A stretch of 16,060 nt of DNA from Psychrobacter sp. (GTDB lineage Bacteria; Pseudomonadota; Gammaproteobacteria; Pseudomonadales; Moraxellaceae): NCBI GenBank assembly GCA_029264635.1, contig JARIAA010000105.1:1-16060 (forward strand). The letters run 5' to 3'. Of this stretch, positions 1 to 6,986 are shown piece after piece. The notes below the pieces were generated by a model, which saw nothing but the letters and a program-made list of their open reading frames with translations, was not told the origin of the DNA and did no database searches. The position numbers and the translations under genes were made by a program. Every line of letters starts with the position of its first letter. Positions within the stretch are counted from its first letter, which is position 1.

Positions 1-1279
1 TACTTAGTGCTCTATAACCAAGCTCAGCCGCCGCTTTAGCCTGGTTAAGCTCATATTGCCTAACCGTACTATCGGACGGTGTATATTCAGTGTTGACCAG
101 TAACTGCTCGTTGGCCAGCAGGTTGATGACATCAGAGGGAATCACGACGTAAGGTAGCTGTCCCACTAAGTGCTCTTTTGGGCGCACCACGTCGATCAGG
201 CGCAAAATCTCAGAAGCACAGTTGTCAGTGGTAAAATAATAAGGAATGTATAAATCCTTAGTCTCCCACACATGCAGCATGATTTGTCGCACCTCGCTTG
301 GGGTCAAATCCAACTGATACGTCCAAGTATCTCGCTCATCTTTTTTTAGATAATTTGCCAATTTTTCTGGATAAGGGTCAATCTCGATAACATTATCGTA
401 ACCGCCACTGATCGCTTTGATGCCGTATACCAAAAAGTTGTCATCGGGATTGCCATCGACCGTATCGTTGAGTGCATAAGCATGATGAATTTGGCTTGGG
501 TCTGCCACGCTGGCTGGTGAGTCAATGCGCAATAAAGTGTGGGCAAAGGCGGAGATTGGATTGTCCAAGTATTCTTGACCGAACATAATAGAGAGCTGTT
601 CAGGGGCAAGCTTTTGCATCCAACCTTCCAGATCTGGACAACTTACTTGCAAACTTGCGCGCTCGATGTCCAAAGCCTCAGTCAGCCAGTTCACTCGCGC
701 TGGAAAACGACATAATACCGAAGCACTGTTATTTGTCTTTATATTGCTAGTCGTTTTTGTGTGGTTATTAGGCTTGGCAGCTTCATTGGCTAGGGCAACC
801 AACATCGCATCCAACTCTGCCGCTGAGTCTTGCTGACCATTAGCCGTTAAGAAGAAATCTTGATCGTCAATCAAACTCTCGTTTTTACCTTTATTAAAAA
901 GACCTTTTTTATCATCAATAAAATATAATAACCGTCGCCATGTTGTATGCTGAGACAAATTTTTCGCTTGTACCTGCTCTCGCCACTTTGTCAGTAGTTG
1001 CTCGGCATCTGTATGACTCTCGACAGTGTTATGACTAGCAGTAGCAACTTGGATATTATCAGTATCATTGAGACTTGTATCTGTCGTATCTTTATCTTTG
1101 CTTACTGTCGTATCCACTAAGGCGTCTGTCGTTGCAATAGATATTGGGGTAGGTAATATTGCCTGTGACGGTACACTAAATAACCATCCTGCCACTGCGA
1201 TAGCCAGCGGTAATTGTACTTGCGAGCGCATCATTGTCAGCTTGCCATAGACAGATAGGGAGTTAGAGTTCATTGACAT
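1..1279 (-). CDS. DUF4105 / Lnb N-terminal-domain exported protein (3' end outside window)
   Basis: An open frame on the minus strand starts at an ATG at 1279 and runs without a stop to the window edge (426 codons seen). A second in-frame ATG lies at 1273 and others near codon 16. A basic stretch and hydrophobic segment ending in 'VPSQA' at about residue 40 look like a Sec signal peptide, so the product is probably periplasmic or outer-membrane linked. A low-complexity Thr/Asp/Asn-rich linker follows. The family blocks are 'TWRRLLYF' (about 113), 'LCRFPARVNWL' (about 189), 'NPISAFAHTLLRID' (about 240, with a conserved His), 'DTWTYQLDLTP', and 'YYFTTDNCASEILRLIDVVRP' split as YYFTTDNC and ASEILRLIDVVRP, containing a conserved Cys. 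These match my memory of PF13387 (DUF4105, Lnb N-terminal periplasmic domain). The biochemical function is unknown; the Cys and His suggest an NlpC-like hydrolase, which is inference. The gene is divergent from ampD. Confidence 0.8.
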   Translation of the reverse strand, partial: MSMNSNSLSVYGKLTMMRSQVQLPLAIAVAGWLFSVPSQAILPTPISIATTDALVDTTVSKDKDTTDTSLNDTDNIQVATASHNTVESHTDAEQLLTKWREQVQAKNLSQHTTWRRLLYFIDDKKGLFNKGKNESLIDDQDFFLTANGQQDSAAELDAMLVALANEAAKPNNHTKTTSNIKTNNSASVLCRFPARVNWLTEALDIERASLQVSCPDLEGWMQKLAPEQLSIMFGQEYLDNPISAFAHTLLRIDSPASVADPSQIHHAYALNDTVDGNPDDNFLVYGIKAISGGYDNVIEIDPYPEKLANYLKKDERDTWTYQLDLTPSEVRQIMLHVWETKDLYIPYYFTTDNCASEILRLIDVVRPKEHLVGQLPYVVIPSDVINLLANEQLLVNTEYTPSDSTVRQYELNQAKAAAELGYRALS

Positions 1280-1419
1280 GAGGTAAAATCTCGCATTAGA
1301 TAGTGTAGACGCCAGTCGCGTTGTTAAAGGTCGTTAAGTAGTTAATCATCAATATAAATCATCAACTTTGTCATACTGATCATGACTTTATATAAAGTCT
1401 CATTGTAAAAGAGAATCTT
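1280..1419. other. Divergent intergenic region between the DUF4105 gene and ampD
   Basis: This 140-bp AT-rich region holds the start signals of two divergent genes. The ampD promoter candidate is given separately. For the minus-strand gene only a weak GAG about 10 nt before the ATG at 1279 is seen, and no clear promoter. Confidence 0.6.
1368..1396 (+). promoter_or_regulatory. Candidate sigma70 promoter of ampD
   Basis: TTGTCA (1368-1373) and TATAAA (1391-1396) are separated by 17 bp. Transcription would start near 1403, leaving a leader of about 17 nt that carries AAGAGA before the ampD ATG. Confidence 0.6.
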
Positions 1420-2034
1420 ATGTCATCTTCATCATTAATCCTGCCCTTATCAAAAACGTCCATGTATATCCATGAGGGCCGCTTATCAAGCGCTACATGG
1501 CTTGCTTCGTCAAATTGCAATAAACGACCAGAAAATATCAGTATTGATACCATCGTCATTCATAATATTAGCTTACCACCAAATGAGTTTGGCGCCTGCG
1601 ATCAAAGCGGCTTACATTATGTCAAAGCCCTATTTACCAATCAATTAGACTGGGATGCGCACCCCTATTTTCAAACGATTACAGGCGCCGAAGTGTCAGC
1701 TCATTTACTCATTGAACGCGATGGTACTGTGACTCAATTCGTCAACTTCAATGACCGCGCATGGCATGCGGGTAGATCAAGCTACCTTGGTCGCCCTGAA
1801 TGTAATGATTATAGCATTGGTATCGAGCTTGAAGGGTCTGATTTTGTGGCCTTTGAAGACGCGCAATATGTTGCACTGGCTAACGTTATTCTTGCTATAT
1901 ATAACGCCTATCCTAAAACCCGCCAACATCTAACGGGACATAGCGATATTGCGCCAGGACGTAAGACCGATCCAGGCGATTATTTTGCATGGCAGAGACT
2001 GCGCAAAATGATATCTGAAAACTTGCAAGAATAG
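1420..2034 (+). CDS. ampD: 1,6-anhydro-N-acetylmuramyl-L-alanine amidase AmpD
   Basis: This cytoplasmic zinc amidase cleaves the bond between anhydro-MurNAc and L-Ala in muropeptides imported during cell-wall recycling. In many Gammaproteobacteria its loss derepresses AmpR-controlled beta-lactamase; no ampC or ampR is seen here. The 204-residue protein is an amidase_2 (PGRP-like) domain without a signal peptide, a little longer than the usual 180-190. The zinc ligands are H48 in 'DTIVIHN', H174 in 'HLTGHSDIAPGRKTDPG' and D184 in the same block. The catalytic Glu equivalent is E136 ('IGIELEG') and the conserved Lys is K182. 'AWHAG' (H116) is also family-typical. The ATG at 1420 is preceded by AAGAGA at about 7 nt; a second ATG at codon 15 is possible but less well placed. 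murJ follows 121 bp downstream on the same strand. Confidence 0.95.
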   Translation: MSSSSLILPLSKTSMYIHEGRLSSATWLASSNCNKRPENISIDTIVIHNISLPPNEFGACDQSGLHYVKALFTNQLDWDAHPYFQTITGAEVSAHLLIERDGTVTQFVNFNDRAWHAGRSSYLGRPECNDYSIGIELEGSDFVAFEDAQYVALANVILAIYNAYPKTRQHLTGHSDIAPGRKTDPGDYFAWQRLRKMISENLQE

Positions 2035-2092
2035 CATCGGCTGATAACGCGTCTCGTTTGCACATCCAATCCATTTATCCTTATCATGAAAG

Positions 2093-2101
2093 TGCTATAA
2101 T
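2093..2101 (+). promoter_or_regulatory. Candidate extended -10 promoter of murJ
   Basis: The 9-mer TGCTATAAT is a TGn extended -10 with a perfect TATAAT (2096-2101). The -35 is weak (TTTATC or nearby). The start point would be near 2108. The palindromic TTAACGTTAAC at 2113-2123 would sit at the very beginning of the leader. Confidence 0.55.
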
Positions 2102-2155
2102 CCGTCAGTTTTTTAACGTTAACAGATTAATAGACAACTAAGCAAATAGGTTCTC

Positions 2156-3706
2156 ATGGCAAAAAGTCGATTGTTCCGTTCAACCATGGTGGTCAGTAGC
2201 ATGACCATGTTGTCCCGTATCCTAGGTTTGGTGCGCGATATCGTATTGTTAGGTGTTTTTGGTGCAGGTGGGCTGATGGATGCCTTTTTAGTTGCCTTTA
2301 AAATACCGAACTTTTTGCGGCGACTATTTGCTGAGGGTGCATTTAGTCAAGCCTTCGTTCCTGTACTCTCCGAGTACAAAGAAAAGTACAGCTTACAGCA
2401 GGTGCAGATTTTAGTCAGTCGTACCTCAGGCGCGCTGTTACTGGTGCTATCTATGTTAACCGTAGTGGTGATTTTAATGGCGCCTTGGGTGGTGACGTTG
2501 TTTGCGCCCGGGTTTGCTGACCAACCCGATAAGTTTGCGATCACCGCTGAGCTACTACGCCTAACCTTCCCCTATTTATTGTTTATATCTATGACCGCGT
2601 TCGCTAGTGGCATTTTGCAAAGCTATGGACGTTTTGCCGCGCCCGCCTTTGCACCTGTGTTACTAAACTTGTGCATGATTGGCGGCGCGCTGATTTTCGC
2701 GCCCATGTTCGATACGCCCATTATGGCGCTTGGCTATGCTGTAGCTATTGCAGGTTTGCTGCAATTCTTACTGCAATTACCCCAGTTATGGCAACAAAAA
2801 CTGCTGGTTGCACCCAAAATTGATTTTCAGCACGAAGGTGTCAAGCGTATTTTAAAGTTGATGCTACCAGCTATTTTTGGCGTCTCTGTCACGCAGATCA
2901 ATCTGCTCCTCAATACAGTGTTTGCCTCCTTAATGATTGGTGGTTCGGTTTCTTGGTTATATGCTGCCGAGCGCATGAGCGAGCTCCCATTAGGACTGAT
3001 TGGTGTGGCAATTGGTACCGTTATTTTGCCAAGCCTGTCCAAAAGCGAGGCACAAAAAGACGATGTGAGTTTTAAAAAGACGATAGATTGGGCTGCGCGG
3101 TTGATTATTTTGGTTGGACTTCCAGCGTCTGCCGCTCTACTGGTACTTTCAGATGTGCTCATGCAAGCATTGTTTTTACGCGGTGAATTCTCGTTGAGAG
3201 ATGCGCAAATGAGCTCGCTGGCCTTGCGTAGTATGGCAGGGGGTATTTTAGGATTTATGCTGATCAAAATTTTTGCCCCTGCTTTTTTTGCTCGTCAGGA
3301 CACCAGAACGCCCGTTAGAATAGGGATTATCTCCGTATTCGCTAATATGGTTTTTAGTGTCATTTTTATTGGTATTTTCTATTTATTTGACATACCGCTG
3401 CATGGTGGTTTGGCGTTAGCGACTACGGGCGCCGCTTTCGTAAACGCAGGCTTGTTATACTACTTCTTACACAAACGTGATATTTTTCGTTTTGGCAGCC
3501 ACTGGAAAAAGCTTTTTGCCCAGTTTGCAATTGCTACCAGTACGATGATTGCCGTACTTTATATGATGTTGCCTTACTTCCCGACTGACGCCACTCAATG
3601 GCGACGCATCGCTGCGCTACTTATTATGTGTGCGGTTGGCGCGCTGGTTTATGGCGTAGTGCTATTAGCAACAGGCTTTCGGCCCCGCCAGCTAAAACAT
3701 GGATAA
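2156..3706 (+). CDS. murJ: Lipid II flippase MurJ (MviN family)
   Basis: This essential inner-membrane protein of the MOP superfamily moves lipid II across the cytoplasmic membrane for peptidoglycan synthesis. The 516 residues, close to the family length, hold about 14 hydrophobic segments. The N-terminal blocks 'SSMTMLSRILGLVRD' and 'DAFLVAFKIPNFLRRLFAEG' are diagnostic. Comparing with remembered E. coli MurJ, the cavity residues R18, R24, D39 and R52 correspond to R21, R27, D42 and R55 here. R270 and E273 correspond to R273 and E276 in 'AAERMSELPLG'. E. coli D269 is Glu (E272), a conservative change. The ATG at 2156 follows a TAGG Shine-Dalgarno at about 6 nt. The gene has its own promoter candidate. 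No terminator separates it from the lipoprotein gene 149 bp downstream, so read-through is likely. Confidence 0.96.
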   Translation: MAKSRLFRSTMVVSSMTMLSRILGLVRDIVLLGVFGAGGLMDAFLVAFKIPNFLRRLFAEGAFSQAFVPVLSEYKEKYSLQQVQILVSRTSGALLLVLSMLTVVVILMAPWVVTLFAPGFADQPDKFAITAELLRLTFPYLLFISMTAFASGILQSYGRFAAPAFAPVLLNLCMIGGALIFAPMFDTPIMALGYAVAIAGLLQFLLQLPQLWQQKLLVAPKIDFQHEGVKRILKLMLPAIFGVSVTQINLLLNTVFASLMIGGSVSWLYAAERMSELPLGLIGVAIGTVILPSLSKSEAQKDDVSFKKTIDWAARLIILVGLPASAALLVLSDVLMQALFLRGEFSLRDAQMSSLALRSMAGGILGFMLIKIFAPAFFARQDTRTPVRIGIISVFANMVFSVIFIGIFYLFDIPLHGGLALATTGAAFVNAGLLYYFLHKRDIFRFGSHWKKLFAQFAIATSTMIAVLYMMLPYFPTDATQWRRIAALLIMCAVGALVYGVVLLATGFRPRQLKHG

Positions 3707-3708
3707 AG

Positions 3709-3732
3709 GCGCTGATTAATGCGCTGATTAAT
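3709..3732 (+). repeat. Tandem 12-bp repeat directly after murJ
   Basis: GCGCTGATTAAT occurs twice head to tail (3709-3720 and 3721-3732), starting 2 nt after the murJ stop. It does not form a GC-rich hairpin with a T tract, so it is not an obvious terminator. Confidence 0.85.
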
Positions 3733-3794
3733 GTATTAACTTACCAAACCAAAACAAGCTTGACCTGAGAATTGACAGTGAGTAAGGGCAATCA

Positions 3795-3823
3795 TTGTCA
3801 TAATTGGGCTTTCAAGATTAAAT
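3795..3823 (+). promoter_or_regulatory. Possible promoter of the DUF4878-type lipoprotein gene
   Basis: TTGTCA (3795-3800) is followed after 17 bp by TTAAAT (3818-3823), a 4/6 match to TATAAT. Transcription would start near 3830, about 26 nt before the preferred ATG. A perfect TTGACA at 3772-3777 lacks a properly spaced -10. Confidence 0.35.
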
Positions 3824-3855
3824 GAATCACGATTAAATAAATGCTAAGGGCTAAT

Positions 3856-4497
3856 ATGACTATTAAACCATTAATTTTTAAGCGCTTACCGATGATGTTT
3901 ACTGCTAGTTTGCTAAGTACTGGACTGCTTTTAAGTGGTTGTAGCAACAATGATAGTGCAGAGACAGAAGCAGCAACGGAAAATGCAGAGACAGCTGTCG
4001 TTGCTGAAACTCCTGGAGAGGATACAGCGTCTCAAGCAGAAGGGGCTGAGACAACTGCTGAGAGCACACAAATAAAGAGTGAGCAAATAGACAATAGCGC
4101 TGATAAGACCGTCATCGATAGTGACAATATCAATAGTGACAATATCAATCCTGTCACCTCCTCTACCAAGCAAAAAAGCTTAGTCACCAATCCGACCCAA
4201 GCGGGCACACCTGAAGACACGGTAAAGCAGGCGCTAGATAGCTTATATTATGGTGATGTCAAAAAAGCGGCTCAATATTATAAAGTAGATATGGCAAACT
4301 TCGAAGAAGAGCTGGCTAAGACGCAGTCAGCTTTTCAGCAAACCGTCGATGGCGTCACTCTTTTTGATACCGAATATAATAACGATAAAACGCGCGCCAC
4401 TATCACGGGCGAATTAAGACTGACAGGTCAAAGTGAGCCTACATCGCTGACCTATGAGTTACAAAAAATAGATGGCCAATGGAAGATTCTCGGCTAA
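3856..4497 (+). CDS. Putative lipoprotein with a C-terminal DUF4878-like domain
   Basis: I start the gene at the ATG at 3856, because AAGGG lies 5 nt upstream. The ATG 15 bp earlier (3841) has no Shine-Dalgarno. The 213-residue product begins with a basic stretch and hydrophobic core ending in the lipobox 'LLLSGC' (Cys at residue 29), so it should be a lipid-anchored envelope protein. Ser follows the Cys, which favours outer-membrane sorting by the usual rule. Residues 30-115 are a Glu/Ala/Thr/Ser-rich linker containing a duplicated 'SDNIN'. The C-terminal ~95 residues ('TPEDTVKQALDSLYYGDVKKA' split after SLYY, ending 'YELQKIDGQWKILG') resemble the NTF2-like DUF4878 fold, a small alpha+beta domain of unknown function. 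Its stop overlaps the stop of the opposing GNAT gene. Confidence 0.8.
   Translation: MTIKPLIFKRLPMMFTASLLSTGLLLSGCSNNDSAETEAATENAETAVVAETPGEDTASQAEGAETTAESTQIKSEQIDNSADKTVIDSDNINSDNINPVTSSTKQKSLVTNPTQAGTPEDTVKQALDSLYYGDVKKAAQYYKVDMANFEEELAKTQSAFQQTVDGVTLFDTEYNNDKTRATITGELRLTGQSEPTSLTYELQKIDGQWKILG
4118..4149 (+). repeat. In-frame 15-bp tandem duplication in the lipoprotein linker
   Basis: AGTGACAATATCAAT is present at 4120-4134 and exactly repeated at 4135-4149, with identity extending two bases further left. It encodes the repeated pentapeptide SDNIN in the low-complexity linker, a typical replication-slippage product. Confidence 0.9.
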
Positions 4498-5117
4498 AGC
4501 GTACGGGGCATCTCTGCATCCTTATCTGATGCGACCGCTTTACCGAGCATGACGACATCGGCGATAAAACCATCCATATCACAAACCTTTGGCATATACC
4601 CCCACTGCTCAAAACCAAGCTTACGGAATAAGCCTAGGCTTGGTTGGTTATGGGCAAAGATAAGCGCAACAATATTGTGAATACCGAGACTGGGTGCTTG
4701 AGTGAGCATCCAGCGGCCCAGCAAGCTGCCAAGTCCTTGCCCATGATACTCTTGATGCAGATAAATACTAATCTCACTGCTAATATGATAAGCCATCCGC
4801 GCATACAGATCACTAAAGCTGCCCCAGGCTACTATTGGCGCCCCTATTCGATCAGAGCTTTCATGCTCTTTAACCACTGCTCTGACGACATAGATTGGAC
4901 GTGTGCGGCTATGAACATGCTCATCAAACCAAGCACTGCGCTCTTCACAGGTCACTGGCGTCAAATTGGCCGTTGCTTGTTTGCCTGCGATACTTTGATT
5001 ATAAATTGCCAAAATCTCAGGTAAATCTTTTTGGCTTGCATACTGTACGACAAACTTGTTGCTCAATTTATCCATTAATGAGGTAGGCAGTATAGAGTTT
5101 GTTGCTACGTCAGACAT
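4494..5117 (-). CDS. GNAT-family N-acetyltransferase (phosphinothricin/methionine sulfoximine acetyltransferase-like)
   Basis: The product is probably a cytosolic acetyl-CoA-dependent transferase of the Pat/MnaT (YncA) group, which acetylates the amino group of methionine sulfoximine, phosphinothricin or similar amino acids. The actual substrate cannot be read from the sequence. The preferred start is the ATG at 5117 (207 residues), which has GGAG 5 nt upstream. A longer frame starts at 5144 without a Shine-Dalgarno. Family blocks are 'YASQKDLPEILAIYNQSI' near the N-terminus, 'AWFDEH', the acetyl-CoA motif A 'QEYHGQGLGSLL' (about residues 122-133), and 'HNQPSLGLFRKLGFE' (about 156-170) with the conserved Asn. 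The N-terminal ~20 and C-terminal ~15 residues are extra compared with the usual ~170. Its TAG stop overlaps the TAA of the lipoprotein gene on the other strand. Confidence 0.85.
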   Translation of the reverse strand: MSDVATNSILPTSLMDKLSNKFVVQYASQKDLPEILAIYNQSIAGKQATANLTPVTCEERSAWFDEHVHSRTRPIYVVRAVVKEHESSDRIGAPIVAWGSFSDLYARMAYHISSEISIYLHQEYHGQGLGSLLGRWMLTQAPSLGIHNIVALIFAHNQPSLGLFRKLGFEQWGYMPKVCDMDGFIADVVMLGKAVASDKDAEMPRTL

Positions 5118-5153
5118 GGCGTCTCCATAATTGATAGTGTTCATAAAAAATTA

Positions 5154-5199
5154 GCAGACGGATAAGTCGCGGGCAGTTAAACCAAAAAGTATCGTCTGC
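5154..5199. repeat. Inverted repeat upstream of the GNAT gene
   Basis: GCAGACGGATA (5154-5164) and TATCGTCTGC (5190-5199) are complementary over 10 bp with one bulged G and a 25-nt loop. It lies 37-82 bp upstream of the GNAT start and could be an operator or leader hairpin; function not shown. Confidence 0.5.
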
Positions 5200-5327
5200 G
5201 TGCAAACGGCAGCGGTAATAGTATAAAAAACACGCATAGATCCTAGCATAGCGATAGCTATCAAGATGAATAACGCTGTACTTTTATTATGCATCGACTA
5301 TAGGGTGTTAGTCCCGCTATTTTACTT

Positions 5328-5333
5328 TATAAT
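5328..5333 (+). promoter_or_regulatory. Candidate -10 element for ribF
   Basis: A perfect TATAAT lies about 70 bp upstream of the ribF ATG. No good -35 is seen at 16-18 bp (best TGTTAG at 5306-5311), so the assignment is tentative. Confidence 0.4.
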
Positions 5334-5403
5334 GGCTGATTTTGAACACATCGATTTTTAGTCTAGAGGTGTTTTTTATCTGGTCTTGTCATAGCTGAAA
5401 CTT

Positions 5404-6447
5404 ATGAATACCTATTTTCTTGAGCAACTACTTGCCTCACCGAGCGCTCTGCCTGCAAATAAGAGCTCAGTAGATTTAGCACCTTGTGTGCTCACTATCG
5501 GCAATTTCGATGGTGTACACTTGGGTCATCAAGCGATGCTCGCTCAAGTTCGTGACATTGCTGCTACGCAAAATCTGAGCTCGGCCGTCATGATATTTGA
5601 ACCACAGCCGCGTGAGTTTTTCTCGCCAGCGACTGCTCCTGCACGCCTAACCAGTCTTGCTGAAAAGCAGGCTTTGTTAGCAGAGCATGGGGTTGAGACT
5701 TTAATTGTAGCGAGCTTTGATAGCGATTTTCGCTCATTGTCAGCGCAAGCGTTTGCCGATCTTCTAGCCTTACGCTTAAACGTCAAGGCGTTGGTACTGG
5801 GTGACGACTTTCGCTTTGGTCATGACCGTACTGGTGACAGTCAGTTTTTGCGGAATTACGGCATGCATGTCACTAATCTACATACAATTACAGATGATAG
5901 TGAGGTAGCCGAGCGCATTAGCTCTACTCGCGTTCGTGACTTGTTGCTCGCGGGCGACATTAGGGGCGCTAATGCCTTATTAGGCCGCGACTATGCCATT
6001 ACAGGTGTGGTCGTCGGCGGTGATAAGATTGGGCGCACAATGGACTTTCCTACCGCTAATATTGATTTAAAGCGAATAAAACCTGCCTTACATGGCATCT
6101 TTGCAGTCGATGTGGTGAGCCTAGATAAAGATGGAAGAGTAGACCCTGATGGTCTAACAGTTCACGCTGTGGATGGACAGGCAGGTGTCGCAGGATTACG
6201 TTCGCATAGCTTGTATGGCACGGCGAATATCGGTACGCGACCTTCTATCGATAAAGCGCTTGAATGGCGCTTAGAAGTGCATTTTCCAGAGTTACAAGCG
6301 GACTTGTATGGCCTGACATTGCAGGTACGCTTTTTGCACTTTTTGCATGGTGAACGGCATTATGACGGTTTAGAGGCCTTAAAAGCAGGCATTCATAATG
6401 ATGTAAAAGAATTACTGGCATGGCGAGCCAAGCAAGAAATCAGTTAG
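5404..6447 (+). CDS. ribF: Bifunctional riboflavin kinase / FAD synthetase
   Basis: RibF phosphorylates riboflavin to FMN and adenylylates FMN to FAD in the cytosol. The 347-residue protein has the nucleotidyltransferase-like FAD synthetase domain first: 'TIGNFDGVHLGHQ' at 31-43, 'GDDFRFGHDRTGD' about 133-145, and 'ISSTRVRDLL' at 172-181. The riboflavin kinase beta-barrel follows: 'GRTMDFPTANI' with the PTAN motif at 216-219, 'YGTANIGTRPSI', 'LEVHF' with the expected catalytic Glu at 291, and 'LEALKAGI'. Between 'GIFAVDVV' and 'YGTANIGTRP' there are roughly 25 residues more than in E. coli RibF (313 aa), a loop insertion probably shared by related genera. The Shine-Dalgarno before the ATG is weak. 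A strong terminator follows; ileS/lspA, common downstream partners, are absent. Confidence 0.96.
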   Translation: MNTYFLEQLLASPSALPANKSSVDLAPCVLTIGNFDGVHLGHQAMLAQVRDIAATQNLSSAVMIFEPQPREFFSPATAPARLTSLAEKQALLAEHGVETLIVASFDSDFRSLSAQAFADLLALRLNVKALVLGDDFRFGHDRTGDSQFLRNYGMHVTNLHTITDDSEVAERISSTRVRDLLLAGDIRGANALLGRDYAITGVVVGGDKIGRTMDFPTANIDLKRIKPALHGIFAVDVVSLDKDGRVDPDGLTVHAVDGQAGVAGLRSHSLYGTANIGTRPSIDKALEWRLEVHFPELQADLYGLTLQVRFLHFLHGERHYDGLEALKAGIHNDVKELLAWRAKQEIS

Positions 6448-6473
6448 CGTTTTTGCGCACCTTATAGGCACAC

Positions 6474-6512
6474 AAAAGCCCACAACTTTAACGCTTGTGG
6501 GCTTTTATTTTT
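6474..6512. terminator. Bidirectional intrinsic terminator between ribF and the DUF2789 gene
   Basis: AAAAGCCCACAA (6474-6485) pairs perfectly over 12 bp with TTGTGGGCTTTT (6495-6506) around a 9-nt loop, and T-rich sequence follows. The A-rich left arm gives U runs on the other strand too, so it can serve both convergent genes. Confidence 0.9.
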
Positions 6513-6529
6513 AAAGCTTTTATCTATTG

Positions 6530-6769
6530 TTAAGCATCAGGATGTAAACGTACATTTAGATCATCAATCACTTCAACCCATGCCGCATCTTTTTCCCACT
6601 CTTCTTGTAAAAACATGCGCTGATTGTCATTCCAGATATCAGATTCTATAAGTTTTTCATCTTTTGCCAATTGGTTTTTTTCAACAAAGTTATCAATGGC
6701 TTCATCAGAGCTGTCCAGACCCAACTGCGCAAATAACTCATTCATATTATATTCAGGTTCACCCAACAT
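6530..6769 (-). CDS. DUF2789 family protein
   Basis: The 79-residue acidic, soluble protein matches the DUF2789 pattern: 'MNELFAQLGLDSSDEAIDNF' near the N-terminus, then 'LIESDIWNDNQRMFLQEEW' and 'DAAWVEVIDDLNVRL' at the end. The family is small, found in Gammaproteobacteria, and of unknown function. I take the ATG at 6769 as the start, since AAGGAG lies 7 nt upstream. A frame eight codons longer (ATG at 6793) would place this Shine-Dalgarno inside the coding region. The gene is monocistronic: it has its own promoter candidate, follows the mdh terminator and ends at the shared ribF terminator. No catalytic motif or membrane segment is visible. Confidence 0.85.
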   Translation of the reverse strand: MLGEPEYNMNELFAQLGLDSSDEAIDNFVEKNQLAKDEKLIESDIWNDNQRMFLQEEWEKDAAWVEVIDDLNVRLHPDA

Positions 6770-6828
6770 AGCCTCTCTCCTTAAATCATGCAAATGTGAT
6801 AGTGTGTATTACTTAAAATAACGCGTTT

Positions 6829-6837
6829 ATTGTAGCA
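6829..6837 (-). promoter_or_regulatory. Candidate extended -10 promoter of the DUF2789 gene
   Basis: On the minus strand TGCTACAAT forms an extended -10 (TACAAT, 6829-6834) about 60 bp upstream of the ATG. No strong -35 is present at 17 bp. The palindrome cluster at 6856-6894 lies where a -35 and activator or repressor sites would be. Confidence 0.45.
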
Positions 6838-6855
6838 AGCTTTATCCTAAAAGCT

Positions 6856-6894
6856 GTTAACCAACGTTAATCTAACGTTATCAATTGTGTTAAC
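6856..6894. promoter_or_regulatory. Palindrome cluster upstream of the DUF2789 promoter (operator-like)
   Basis: Two GTTAAC palindromes (6856-6861, 6889-6894) bracket two AACGTTA copies (6863-6869, 6874-6880), spaced 11 bp apart, about one helical turn. The symmetry suggests a dimeric regulator site, but AT-rich chance similarity cannot be excluded. Confidence 0.35.
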
Positions 6895-6927
6895 AACCCA
6901 TCATTCACAATCACAATAAAAAGACAT

Positions 6928-6958
6928 AAAAAAGCCCTCAGACTTGCAAGGGCTTTTT
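6928..6958 (-). terminator. Intrinsic terminator of mdh
   Basis: On the minus strand AAAAAGCCCT pairs with AGGGCTTTTT (10 bp, 10-nt loop) and the stem ends in a run of six U. It lies 28 bp beyond the mdh stop. Confidence 0.88.
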
Positions 6959-6986
6959 GTAAAACGCTAGAACTTTAGACAGTTAC

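Larger units (their letters stand above)
5118..5403. other. Intergenic region between the GNAT gene and ribF
   Basis: These 286 bp separate two divergent genes. They hold the GNAT ribosome-binding site, the inverted repeat at 5154-5199, a GATAGCTATC palindrome near 5250, and the ribF -10 candidate. No FMN riboswitch core and no small gene are recognised. Confidence 0.6.

Noticed and set aside
346..609. Minus-strand 87-codon frame inside the left-edge gene
   Set aside because: It lies wholly within the DUF4105 coding sequence in another frame of the same strand, and the DUF4105 frame has clear family motifs.
3841..3855. Upstream ATG at 3841 as the lipoprotein start
   Set aside because: It has no Shine-Dalgarno, whereas the ATG at 3856 has AAGGG at 5 nt and gives a normal lipoprotein signal peptide.
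5118..5403. FMN riboswitch upstream of ribF
   Set aside because: I looked for the conserved RFN element blocks and found none.
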